From contig JADGON010000317.1 of NCBI GenBank assembly GCA_017882945.1, positions 1 through 11,877 of the forward strand: a stretch of 11,877 nt of DNA. Reading direction: 5' to 3'. The notes under the pieces are model-generated. The model had not been told where the DNA came from, made no database searches, and saw only the letters and a program-made list of their open reading frames with translations. The DNA is from Acidimicrobiia bacterium (GTDB lineage Bacteria > Actinomycetota > Acidimicrobiia > IMCC26256 > JAENVU01). Of the stretch, positions 1 to 7,157 are shown piece after piece (the stretch's first letter is position 1; every line of letters starts with the position of its first letter). Position numbers and translations under genes: made by a program.

Positions 1-1
1 C

Positions 2-1153
2 GTCGTCATCTCCATCGACCACGTCATCAAGCGCTTTGGTGCGTTCGTGGCGGTCGACGACGCGCACTTCGACATCCGGCGGGGCGAGTTCTTCTCGATG
101 CTGGGTCCCTCCGGATGCGGGAAGACCACCACCCTCCGCATGATCGCGGGCTTCGAGCAGCCGTCCGAGGGGCAGATCCGGCTCGAGGGCAGCGACGTCT
201 CGAAGGTCCCGCCGTACAAGCGCAACGTCAACACCGTCTTCCAGCAGTACGCGCTGTTCCCCCACATGTCGGTCAAGGACAACGTCGCGTTCGGCCTGAA
301 GGCCAAGAAGGTGGCGAAGGCCGAGATCGGCAAGCGCGTGGTGGACCTCCTCGAGATCGTCCGCCTGGCCGACTTCGCGGCCCGCAAGCCCGCGCAGCTC
401 TCGGGCGGGCAGCAGCAGCGCGTCGCGCTCGCGCGGGCGCTCGTCAACTATCCGAGCGCGCTGTTACTCGACGAGCCGCTCGGCGCACTGGACCTGAAGC
501 TGCGCCAGGCGATGCAGCTGGAGCTGAAGCGCATCCAGCGCGAGGTCGGGATCACGTTCATCTTCGTGACCCACGACCAGGAAGAGGCCCTCACGATGAG
601 CGACCGCATCGCGGTGATGAGCGACGGCCGGGTCGAGCAGATCGGCTCGCCCGAGGAGATCTACCACGAGCCGCAAACGGAGTTCGTGGCCGGCTTCATC
701 GGTATGGCGAACCTGCTGCCCGCCCGCATCCAACGCCGCGAAGGCGCGCTGGCCGTCGCTCAGGTGGCGGGCGATCGCATCGTTGGCGCGCCGGCCGTGG
801 AGGACCTCGAGACGGGCGGGTACGCGACCCTCATGATCCGGCCCGAGCGGATGCACCTCCAGCTCGAGGAGCCACCCGCCGGTACCGCGTCGATCCCGGC
901 CGAGGTGGTGGACCTCGTCTTCCAGGGTCCGTTGGTGCGGTTCGACCTGCGGACGCCTGACGGCACCCCGATCGTGGCGCACGTCGGACCTGAGGACGAC
1001 CTCCCGCTGCTCCGTCCGGGAGCGCGAGTCTGGGCCTGTTGGGAGCCCGAGGCCGGGCGGTTGCTACGCCGGGCCGAACGGGTGACCCCGGATCCGACGG
1101 AGAGCGAGATCGAAGCGCTGAGGACAGCAACCACAGGAGCGAACCATGAGTAA
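2..1153 (+). CDS. potA: Polyamine-type ABC importer ATPase PotA (5' end cut by window)
   Basis: ATP-hydrolysing subunit of a spermidine/putrescine-type ABC importer, acting on the inner face of the membrane with the two permeases encoded downstream. The frame is open from base 2 and reads VVISIDHVIKRFGAF before the first possible internal GTG (47). That is typical N-terminal strand sequence of the family, so the true start lies just outside the window. Visible motifs are Walker A GPSGCGKTT (104-130), Q-loop in NTVFQQYALFPHMSV, ABC signature LSGGQQQR (398-421), Walker B LLLDEP (about 461-478) and switch His in FVTHDQEEAL (His codon 572-574). The last roughly 130 residues form the TOBE-type regulatory domain (IRPERM near 836-853). 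The stop codon overlaps the next gene by 8 bases, indicating one operon. The Walker B region uses a TTA leucine codon (464-466), rare in such GC-rich DNA. Function as importer ATPase is very secure; the exact substrate rests on the neighbours. Confidence 0.95.
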   Translation, partial: VVISIDHVIKRFGAFVAVDDAHFDIRRGEFFSMLGPSGCGKTTTLRMIAGFEQPSEGQIRLEGSDVSKVPPYKRNVNTVFQQYALFPHMSVKDNVAFGLKAKKVAKAEIGKRVVDLLEIVRLADFAARKPAQLSGGQQQRVALARALVNYPSALLLDEPLGALDLKLRQAMQLELKRIQREVGITFIFVTHDQEEALTMSDRIAVMSDGRVEQIGSPEEIYHEPQTEFVAGFIGMANLLPARIQRREGALAVAQVAGDRIVGAPAVEDLETGGYATLMIRPERMHLQLEEPPAGTASIPAEVVDLVFQGPLVRFDLRTPDGTPIVAHVGPEDDLPLLRPGARVWACWEPEAGRLLRRAERVTPDPTESEIEALRTATTGANHE

Positions 1154-2327
1154 CCGCGATGACCGGATCCGCCACGACCAAGCCCGTCTGGCCCGCCTGG
1201 GGCTGTCCCGGCGGCAGTTCCTCGGCCGCAGCGGCGCGCTCCTCGGCGGCCTCGCAGTCGGTCCCGCGCTCCTCGCCGCGTGCGGCGGGAGCAGCGGCAC
1301 GGGCTCGAGCTCCGGGTCCGACAAGAGCGTCTCGATCTCGAACTGGACGAGCTACATCACTGACCAGTCGAAGAAGGACTTCACCAAGGACACAGGCATC
1401 AAGCTCACCTACACCGAAGACATCAACGACAACGAGGAGTACTTCGCCAAGATCCGTCCGAACCTGAGCCGGAACCAGAGCATCGGTCGCGACGGCATCG
1501 TGCTCACGGACTGGATGGCGAACCGCATGATCAACCAGGTGAAGTGGGTCCAGCCGCTCGACGCCGCCGCGTTCCCGAACAAGGCAAACCTGCGCGGACC
1601 GCTGAAGGCGCCGGGGTTTGACCCGACGCGCAAGTACAGCGCGCCGTGGGCGAGTGGCGTTACCGGCATCGCCTACAACATCAAGACGACGGGCAAGGAG
1701 ATCAGGACGGTCCAGGACTACCTCGATGCGCCTGGAACCAAGACCGCGCTCACCGAGATGCGCGACACCGTTGGTCTGTTCATGCGCTCGATGGGGATCG
1801 ACACGGCGACGCCCACGTACAGCAAGGCCCAACCCGCGTTTGATGCGTTGCAGAAGGCAGTGAGCGACGGCAAGATCAAGGGCTTCAACGGCAACGAGTA
1901 CGTGAGCGATCTCGGGGCCGGCAATCTCTCCGCCGCCTTCGCTTGGTCGGGCGACGTGGCCCAGATCACGCTCGACAACCCCGATGTTCGGTTCGCGGTA
2001 CCGGAATCGGGCGGGATGCTCTGGTCCGACAACTTCATGATCCCGAAGACGACGGACAAGGCCAATCTCGCGAGCGATTGGATCAACTTCTTCTACGACC
2101 CGAAGAACGCCGCGATCCTCACGGCGGGGATCAAGTACATCTCCCCGGTCGAGGGAGTTGATGCCGAGCTCACCAAGATGGGCGGGAAGGCGGCGGCGCT
2201 CGTCGAGAATCCACTGGTCGTGCCGACCGACGAGTTTCTCGCGACCCTCGCGATCTTCGGCCCGTTGGACTCGGCCGAGGAGGTCAAGTTCGACAAGCGG
2301 TTCTCTCAGATCCTCGGGTCGGGCTGA
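1146..2327 (+). CDS. potD: Polyamine-type ABC transporter substrate-binding lipoprotein PotD
   Basis: Extracytoplasmic binding protein that captures the amine substrate and delivers it to the permeases; 393 aa. The N-terminus carries a twin-arginine motif (SRRQFLG, residues 21-27), a hydrophobic stretch and a lipobox LLAAC with lipidated Cys46, followed by a Gly/Ser-rich linker. This is a Tat-exported lipoprotein by appearance. The mature part follows the PotD pattern: SNWTSYI near the start, TKDTGIKLTY and DNEEYFAKI, and W293-S-D295 (LWSDNFMIP), which lines up with the Trp-x-Asp substrate-binding pair (W255/D257) known from E. coli PotD. The ATG overlaps the end of potA by 8 bases and is preceded by CAGGAG (1134-1139). 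Spermidine, putrescine or a related cationic amine is the likely ligand. Relatives bind other amines, so specificity is inference. Confidence 0.93.
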   Translation: MSNRDDRIRHDQARLARLGLSRRQFLGRSGALLGGLAVGPALLAACGGSSGTGSSSGSDKSVSISNWTSYITDQSKKDFTKDTGIKLTYTEDINDNEEYFAKIRPNLSRNQSIGRDGIVLTDWMANRMINQVKWVQPLDAAAFPNKANLRGPLKAPGFDPTRKYSAPWASGVTGIAYNIKTTGKEIRTVQDYLDAPGTKTALTEMRDTVGLFMRSMGIDTATPTYSKAQPAFDALQKAVSDGKIKGFNGNEYVSDLGAGNLSAAFAWSGDVAQITLDNPDVRFAVPESGGMLWSDNFMIPKTTDKANLASDWINFFYDPKNAAILTAGIKYISPVEGVDAELTKMGGKAAALVENPLVVPTDEFLATLAIFGPLDSAEEVKFDKRFSQILGSG

Positions 2328-2352
2328 CGGTCGACCGGCGAGAGGTCCGTCG

Positions 2353-3222
2353 ATGAACGAGCGGGACGAGCAGGGCAGGAAGCGAGCGCGCTACTCGCCA
2401 TGGATCTTGCTCGGTCCGGGCATGCTCTTTCTGTTTCTGTTCTTCTTCTTCCCGCTGTACACGCTCGGCCGCATGTCGCTCTCATACCGACCCAGCCGGT
2501 TCGCGAATCCGAAGTTCGGATGGGAGTGGGACAACTTCTCCCACGCGTTCTCGCAGTATGGGAGCCAGTTCACGCGCTCGTTCGTCTACGCCGCGCTGGC
2601 GACATTGCTCGCACTGATCATCGCCTACCCGTTGGCCTACGTGATCGCCTTCCGCGGCGGCCGGTTCCGCAACATCCTTCTCGGGCTGGTCGTCGTGCCC
2701 TTCTTCACGAACTTCCTGATCCGTACGTTGGCGTGGAAGACGATCCTCGGTGACCAGGGGACGGTCGTCGGGTTCCTTCGTGACGTCGGGATCCTGGGTC
2801 CGACGGGGACCCTGCTGCGCACGCCGCTCGCCGTGATCGGTGGGCTCACCTACAACTTCCTGCCCTTCATGGTGTTGCCGATCTACGTCGCGCTCGAGAA
2901 GATCGACCCCCGGTTGATTGACGCCGCCCGCGACCTCTATTCGAACACCTGGCGTGCGTTCCGCAAGGTGATCGTGCCGCTGTCGATGCCGGGCGTGTTC
3001 GCCGGGAGCCTCCTCGTGTTCATTCCGGCCGCGGGCGACTTCGTCAACGCCTACTACCTGGGGAACGCGCAGACATCGATGATCGGCAACGTCGTCCAGG
3101 ACCAGTTCCTGGTGCAGACGAACTACCCGGTCGCTGCCGCGCTCTCGTTCGTGTTCATGGCCATCGTGATGGTGATCGTCGTGATCTACGCATGGATCCT
3201 CGGCACCGAGGACATCGCATGA
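2353..3222 (+). CDS. potB: Polyamine-type ABC transporter permease PotB
   Basis: First membrane subunit of the importer, 289 aa, with six hydrophobic segments at about residues 17-38, 75-98, 105-123, 157-181, 213-233 and 258-282. The open frame continues upstream into potD, but the ATG at 2353 is preferred. It follows the potD stop by 25 bases, has a GAGAGG ribosome-binding site at about 2340-2345, and starts the short charged N-terminus (MNERDEQGRKRARYSPW) normal for PotB. The EAA coupling loop that docks on PotA is DAARDLYSNTWRAF plus the following IVPLSMPG (residues 190-214). The usual conserved Gly of EAA---G is Tyr196 here, whereas PotC retains Gly. Similar DLY variants may be common in actinobacterial PotB proteins, so this is not evidence of inactivity. 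The gene sits between potD and potC with short gaps, consistent with co-transcription. Confidence 0.93.
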   Translation: MNERDEQGRKRARYSPWILLGPGMLFLFLFFFFPLYTLGRMSLSYRPSRFANPKFGWEWDNFSHAFSQYGSQFTRSFVYAALATLLALIIAYPLAYVIAFRGGRFRNILLGLVVVPFFTNFLIRTLAWKTILGDQGTVVGFLRDVGILGPTGTLLRTPLAVIGGLTYNFLPFMVLPIYVALEKIDPRLIDAARDLYSNTWRAFRKVIVPLSMPGVFAGSLLVFIPAAGDFVNAYYLGNAQTSMIGNVVQDQFLVQTNYPVAAALSFVFMAIVMVIVVIYAWILGTEDIA

Positions 3223-3232
3223 GGACCGCGTC

Positions 3233-4090
3233 ATGAGCGCGTCGAGCGGCACCGTGACGTCGACAGGCGGTCGGATCGGGCGGCGGCTCGTGGATCTCGC
3301 GGCCGGCCTCGGCCTCGTCTACCTCTTCTTGCCGATCTTCGTCATCGTCGCGTTCAGCTTCAACAAGCCGATCGGTCGCTTCAACGCCGTCTGGCAGGAA
3401 TTCACGCTTGACAACTGGTTGGACCCGTTCAAGGACAAGGCGCTCGTCGACGCGTTGAAGCTCAGCCTGGAAGTCGCGGCGATCGCGACCGTGATCGCAA
3501 CCGTTCTCGGCACGTTCGTGGCGCTCGCGCTGGTGCGTTACCGGTTCCGGGGCGGTCAAGCCGTGAACTTCCTGCTTGTCCTGCCACTCACCGCGCCCGA
3601 GATCGTTCTGGGCGCGTCGCTGCTCACGCTGTTCCTCGAACCTCACCTGGTGCTGATCAACCACAACTTCGCACTTGGCTTCACGACCATCGTGCTCGCC
3701 CACATCATGTTCTGTGTCAGCTATGTGGCGCTGACGGTGAAAGCACGCCTGCGCGGATTCGACTGGACCCTCGAAGACGCGGCGATGGACCTCGGTGCCC
3801 CGCCCACGCGCACGTTCATGCGCATCACGCTTCCACTCATCACCCCGGGCATCCTCGCTGCCGCGTTGCTCTCATTTGCGCTCTCGATCGACGACTTCAT
3901 CATCACGTACTTTGTGTCCGGTCCGAGCACCACGACGTTTCCGATCCGGATCTTCGGCCAGTCGCGCACCGCGACCCCGCCGCAGATCAACGTGCTCGCC
4001 TCCATGATCCTGTTCGGCAGCATCATCGTGCTCGCGGTGGGAACCCTCTTTGGCCAGCGGCGGGAGCGCCGGCTCAACCAGGCGACCTGA
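3233..4090 (+). CDS. potC: Polyamine-type ABC transporter permease PotC
   Basis: Second membrane subunit, 285 aa, pairing with PotB to form the translocation pore. Six hydrophobic segments are visible, beginning with LGLVYLFLPIFVIVAFSFN, a typical PotC first helix, and ending with MILFGSIIVLAVGTLFG. The EAA loop is canonical: EDAAMDLGAPPTRTFMRI followed by TLPLITPG, with conserved Gly188. The ATG lies 10 bases after the potB stop, and GAGGA (3221-3225) overlapping that stop serves as ribosome-binding site, so translation is probably coupled to potB. The C-terminus is short and basic (RRERRLNQAT). PotA, D, B and C are all present and intact in the visible part, so the importer should be functional. 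Family assignment is secure; substrate is inferred from the family. Confidence 0.93.
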   Translation: MSASSGTVTSTGGRIGRRLVDLAAGLGLVYLFLPIFVIVAFSFNKPIGRFNAVWQEFTLDNWLDPFKDKALVDALKLSLEVAAIATVIATVLGTFVALALVRYRFRGGQAVNFLLVLPLTAPEIVLGASLLTLFLEPHLVLINHNFALGFTTIVLAHIMFCVSYVALTVKARLRGFDWTLEDAAMDLGAPPTRTFMRITLPLITPGILAAALLSFALSIDDFIITYFVSGPSTTTFPIRIFGQSRTATPPQINVLASMILFGSIIVLAVGTLFGQRRERRLNQAT

Positions 4091-4109
4091 TCCCGTCCGT
4101 GGGCGCGAA

Positions 4110-4129
4110 GGGCCGGCCGCGACCGGCTC
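4110..4129 (+). other. Small hairpin between potC and mmsA
   Basis: A 59-base gap separates the potC stop from the mmsA start. It contains an inverted repeat GCCGG (4112-4116) / CCGGC (4123-4127) with a 6-base loop, extended by a G-T and a G-C pair at the base. No T-run follows, so it is not a classical intrinsic terminator. It sits 8 bases before the mmsA ribosome-binding site and could tune expression or mRNA processing between transporter and enzyme. It may also be chance in GC-rich DNA. Confidence 0.3.
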
Positions 4130-4136
4130 CATCCGA

Positions 4137-4144
4137 GAAGGGAG
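4137..4144 (+). promoter_or_regulatory. Ribosome-binding site of mmsA
   Basis: The purine-rich GAAGGGAG motif ends five bases before the ATG at 4150. It decides the start against an in-frame ATG at 4099, which would add a 17-residue, Pro/Arg-rich extension not expected in this enzyme family. Confidence 0.65.
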
Positions 4145-4149
4145 TTGCG

Positions 4150-5646
4150 ATGCGCACGGTGCAGCATTGGATCGACGGCAAGCTCTGGGATGGAGCGCCG
4201 CAGCGTTCGGGTGACGTCTTCGACCCGTCGACGGGACAGGTGCAGGCGCACGTCGCGCTGGCGGGCGGGACCGAGATCGCGGCGGCGGTCGAGAGCGCCC
4301 GCCAGGCGTTCCTGGAGTGGCGCGACGTTCCACTGTCGCGGCGGGTACGGATCCTGTTCGCGTTTCGCGAGGTGATGGAGCGGCGCAAGGACGAACTGGC
4401 CGCGGCGATCAGTGCCGAGCACGGCAAGGTGGTCTCGGACGCGCTCGGCGAGGTCGGGCGCGGCCAGGAGGTCGTGGAGTTCGCCTGCGGGATCCCGCAC
4501 GTGTTGAAGGGTGGCTACTCGGAGTCGGTCTCCATGGGGACCGACGTTCACTCGATTCGCCAGCCGCTCGGCGTCGTCGCGGGCATCACACCGTTCAACT
4601 TTCCCGCGATGGTGCCCATGTGGATGTTCCCGGTCGCGATCGCGTGCGGCAACGCGTTCGTGCTCAAGCCGAGCGACCGGGATCCGTCGGCGTCGCTGGT
4701 GATCGCCGAGCTCTGGGCGGAGGCCGGGCTGCCGGCGGGCGTCTTCACCGTGCTCCAGGGCGACAAGGAGGCGGTCGACGGCCTCCTCGGCCATCCCGAC
4801 GTGCGGGCGGTGAGCTTCGTCGGCTCCACGCCGGTTGCGCGCTACGTCTACGAGACTGCCGCCGCGAACGGCAAGCGCGTGCAGGCGCTCGGAGGAGCCA
4901 AGAACCACATGGTGGTCCTCCCCGACGCCGACCTCGAGCAGGCGGCCGATGCCGCGGTCAGCGCGGGCTACGGATCCGCGGGCGAGCGTTGCATGGCGAT
5001 CTCGGTGGTCGTGGCCGTAGGAGACGTGGCGGATGCTCTGGTCCAGGAGATCGCCACGCGCACGCGGGCGGTGCAGGTCGGCCCGAGTCGCGAGCCCCGC
5101 TCCGAGATGGGCCCGCTCGTCACCGCCGGCCACCGCGACCGGGTGCGCGGCTACGTCGACGGCGGGGTCGGCGAGGGCGCGGAGCTCGTGGTCGACGGCC
5201 GCGAGACCGCGGTGCCCGACGAAGGGTTCTTTCTCGGTCCGTGCCTGTTCGACCGGGTCACCCCGTCCATGGCGCTGTACCGCGACGAGATCTTCGGACC
5301 CGTGCTCTCGGTCGTACGGGTGGAGACCTACGAAGAGGCGGTGCAGCTGGTCTCGGACAACCCGTACGGCAACGGCGTGGCGATCTTCACGCGCGACGGT
5401 GGCGCGGCTCGGCGCTTCGAGCGCGAGGTCGACGCGGGCATGGTCGGCGTGAACGTGCCGATCCCGGTGCCGATGGCGTACTACTCGTTCGGCGGCTGGA
5501 AGCAGAGCCTGTTCGGTGACACCCATGTGCACGGCCCCGAGGGCGTCCACTTCTACACGCGCGGCAAGGTGGTGACGAGCCGCTGGGCCGACCCCGCGTC
5601 GGACCCTGCCGGCCGCGGTCCCGATCTCGGCTTCCCCAGGACCTGA
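4150..5646 (+). CDS. mmsA: CoA-acylating (methyl)malonate-semialdehyde dehydrogenase
   Basis: NAD-dependent cytosolic enzyme of the aldehyde dehydrogenase superfamily. The family converts malonate semialdehyde to acetyl-CoA, or methylmalonate semialdehyde to propionyl-CoA, with release of CO2. The 498 aa length matches the family. Diagnostic stretches are ITPFNFPAMVPMWMFP with oxyanion Asn150, cofactor loop VGSTPVA (G225-S-T), ALGGAKNH (residues 246-253), nucleophile Cys281 in GERCMA, EIFGP (380-384) and the C-terminal GVNVPIPVPMAYYSFGGWK. Hydrolytic aldehyde dehydrogenases have a general-base Glu where this protein has Ala246 (ALGG rather than ELGG), as expected for a CoA-acylating type. It lies on the same strand 59 bases after potC, suggesting it acts on a breakdown product of the imported compound. 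Other known roles of the family are valine and inositol catabolism (IolA). The enzyme type is secure; its pathway is inferred. Confidence 0.93.
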   Translation: MRTVQHWIDGKLWDGAPQRSGDVFDPSTGQVQAHVALAGGTEIAAAVESARQAFLEWRDVPLSRRVRILFAFREVMERRKDELAAAISAEHGKVVSDALGEVGRGQEVVEFACGIPHVLKGGYSESVSMGTDVHSIRQPLGVVAGITPFNFPAMVPMWMFPVAIACGNAFVLKPSDRDPSASLVIAELWAEAGLPAGVFTVLQGDKEAVDGLLGHPDVRAVSFVGSTPVARYVYETAAANGKRVQALGGAKNHMVVLPDADLEQAADAAVSAGYGSAGERCMAISVVVAVGDVADALVQEIATRTRAVQVGPSREPRSEMGPLVTAGHRDRVRGYVDGGVGEGAELVVDGRETAVPDEGFFLGPCLFDRVTPSMALYRDEIFGPVLSVVRVETYEEAVQLVSDNPYGNGVAIFTRDGGAARRFEREVDAGMVGVNVPIPVPMAYYSFGGWKQSLFGDTHVHGPEGVHFYTRGKVVTSRWADPASDPAGRGPDLGFPRT

Positions 5647-5656
5647 TGCTCGGTGG

Positions 5657-6541
5657 TCAGGCCCGAGCGACCGTGGGGGCGACGTCGGTCATGAAGCGCT
5701 CGACGGACTCGGGAGTCCCGAAGTCGGTGAGCTGGATCACGAAACCCTCGACCCCGGCGGCGGTCTCCGCGGCGAGCGCGTCGGCGATCTCGTTCGGGGT
5801 CCCCGCGACCAGCCCGCCCCAGCTGCCGAACCGGCGCTCGGCGACGGCAACGACTTCCTCGCGGTCGGCCGAGCCCGCGGCAAGGCCGACCGGATGCTGC
5901 ACCGAGACGCGAGCGGAGCCCGCGAGCGGGCGGAGCTCGGCCAACCGGTCCACGGCGTAGGTCGGGCAGTTCCACCAGTCGGCGTGGTCGCGCACGATCG
6001 GCATGGTGAGCTTGGGTCCCGCGCCTCCGATGTGCAGCGGCGGGCGGGGAAGCTGGACGGGTCGCGGCCTCCCGATCGCGTCGTGCAGCGCGACGGTGCC
6101 GTCGTGATCGAACGGCTCGCCCGCGAACATCAGGTCGAGGATCTCGATGGTCTCCCGCAGGCGTGCCGCGCGGGCGCTCGGCGGGCCCGCGTCCATCCCG
6201 TAGGTCTCGAGCTCGCGCTCGACCGAGCCCCATCCGATTCCCAGCTCCAGCCGACCCTCGGAGAGCACATCGACCGTCGCGGCCATCTTGGCCAACACCG
6301 CGGGATGACGAAACGGATCGCAGGTGACGAGGTGTCCGATCCGGATCGTCGTCGTGCGCACCGCGAGCGCGGCCGCGAGCGTCCAACCTTCGAACGTGTC
6401 GTGCTGCGGCGCGGCCGGCGCGGCGAGATGGTCCATGAGCCAGACCGAGTCGAACCCCGCCGCCTCGGCCGCCAGCGTCCGTTCGAGGATCGTCGGAAAC
6501 GACATGCGCAGCTGGGGTAGGAAGAGGCCGAACCACGTCAT
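5657..6541 (-). CDS. Luciferase-like (LLM class) F420/FMN-dependent oxidoreductase
   Basis: TIM-barrel oxidoreductase of the bacterial luciferase-like family, 294 aa, usual length for the single-domain class. Recognisable parts are the opening strand WFGLFLPQ, then AAEAAGFDSVWLMDH (residues 24-38), RHPAVLAKMAATVDVLSEGR followed by LELGIGWG (79-105), the cofactor-phosphate loop PPLHIGGAGPKLT (167-179) and the C-terminal GTPNEIADAL helix. In actinobacteria such enzymes mostly use the deazaflavin F420, while some relatives use FMN. The sequence does not settle which, and the substrate is unknown. Its ATG lies only 3 bases after the stop of the YetF/DUF421 gene, so translation is probably coupled and the two share a transcript. 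Its 3' end faces mmsA, with just 10 bases between the two stop codons and no terminator visible there. Confidence 0.88.
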   Translation of the reverse strand: MTWFGLFLPQLRMSFPTILERTLAAEAAGFDSVWLMDHLAAPAAPQHDTFEGWTLAAALAVRTTTIRIGHLVTCDPFRHPAVLAKMAATVDVLSEGRLELGIGWGSVERELETYGMDAGPPSARAARLRETIEILDLMFAGEPFDHDGTVALHDAIGRPRPVQLPRPPLHIGGAGPKLTMPIVRDHADWWNCPTYAVDRLAELRPLAGSARVSVQHPVGLAAGSADREEVVAVAERRFGSWGGLVAGTPNEIADALAAETAAGVEGFVIQLTDFGTPESVERFMTDVAPTVARA

Positions 6542-6544
6542 GGC

Positions 6545-7123
6545 TCAACTGCCCTGCGCGGCGATCAGTTGATCGAGCTTCTGGTCGAGTCGCTCGATGT
6601 CACCGCGGGTCGCGTTCTCCTCGTTCGGCCTGAGCTGCACCACGATCGCGCCGCCGGGGTAGATCCACGCGTGCTCGACCTCTTCGACCTTGTTCCCGCC
6701 CTGCCGGCGGATCGCCGTCTCCACGTCGCCCTTCCGGAGCACCAACCGGGCCATCTCCTTCTCGTCGAACTCCCCGTCGGTGACGATCTCGCTCTGCGCA
6801 CCCTCGAACAGCTTGTCGACCTTCGGCTCCCGCCGCGCGATCCGGACCACGAGCATGTTCAACGCGAGCAGGGTCGCCGCGCCCAGCAACCCGCCGAGCA
6901 GCGACGTCTCGGGCCCGATGATCGCGTTCTGGACCACGTTGCTCAGCAGGAGGAGCACGACGAGATCGAATGAGTTCAGCTGGGCGAGCTCCCGCTTGCC
7001 GAAGAGCCGCAGCAGGATGACGATCGCGAAGTACACGACCGCGGTGCGCAGGATCTTCTCGCCCCAGCTCCAGTCGGTGTACCCGGTCACCCGGTCCCAC
7101 CACGTCAACGCGATCACGACCAC
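6545..7123 (-). CDS. YetF/DUF421 family membrane protein
   Basis: Integral membrane protein with a cytoplasmic C-terminal domain, 192 aa. Hydrophobic segments lie at about residues 24-40, 52-70 and 73-94. The segment RLFGKRELAQLNSFDLVVLL, then SNVVQNAIIGPETSLLGG, is the hallmark of the YetF/DUF421 family. After the helices comes the small alpha/beta domain (about 104-165) with VTDGEFDEKEMARLVLRKGD and HAWIYPGGAIVVQ, followed by a charged helical tail (ENATRGDIERLDQKLDQL). The frame is open further upstream into the preceding SDR gene, but the GTG at 7123 is chosen because GAGGAGGG lies 4-5 bases before it. A GTG two codons later is the alternative. The biochemical role of the family is poorly defined; B. 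subtilis relatives are linked to spores and stress. Finding it between two soluble redox enzymes gives no clear functional hint. Confidence 0.85.
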   Translation of the reverse strand: MVVIALTWWDRVTGYTDWSWGEKILRTAVVYFAIVILLRLFGKRELAQLNSFDLVVLLLLSNVVQNAIIGPETSLLGGLLGAATLLALNMLVVRIARREPKVDKLFEGAQSEIVTDGEFDEKEMARLVLRKGDVETAIRRQGGNKVEEVEHAWIYPGGAIVVQLRPNEENATRGDIERLDQKLDQLIAAQGS

Positions 7124-7127
7124 GACA

Positions 7128-7135
7128 CCCTCCTC
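7128..7135 (-). promoter_or_regulatory. Ribosome-binding site fixing the YetF/DUF421 GTG start
   Basis: On the minus strand GAGGAGGG stands 4 bases before GTG at 7123, inside the 34-base gap after the SDR stop codon (7158). It is the strongest Shine-Dalgarno match seen in the window. It argues against the much longer open frame that would overlap the SDR gene. Confidence 0.65.
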
Positions 7136-7157
7136 GTCGAGCGGTGTGGTCAGCCTG

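Noticed and set aside
2328..2337. Perfect palindrome CGGTCGACCG directly after the potD stop
   Set aside because: It is too short for a stable hairpin (three pairs plus a 4-base loop) and expected often in DNA of this composition. It is not reported as a terminator or operator.
2482..3252. 256-codon minus-strand open frame opposite potB
   Set aside because: Composition is dominated by Asp, His, Arg and Glu, the typical mirror of hydrophobic codons in a membrane protein gene. There is no start signal.
3721..5550. 609-codon open frame on the minus strand opposite potC and mmsA
   Set aside because: The translation is low-complexity, rich in Arg, Asp, His and Ala, with no recognisable domain. 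It is an antisense by-product of GC3-biased codons in two well-supported genes.
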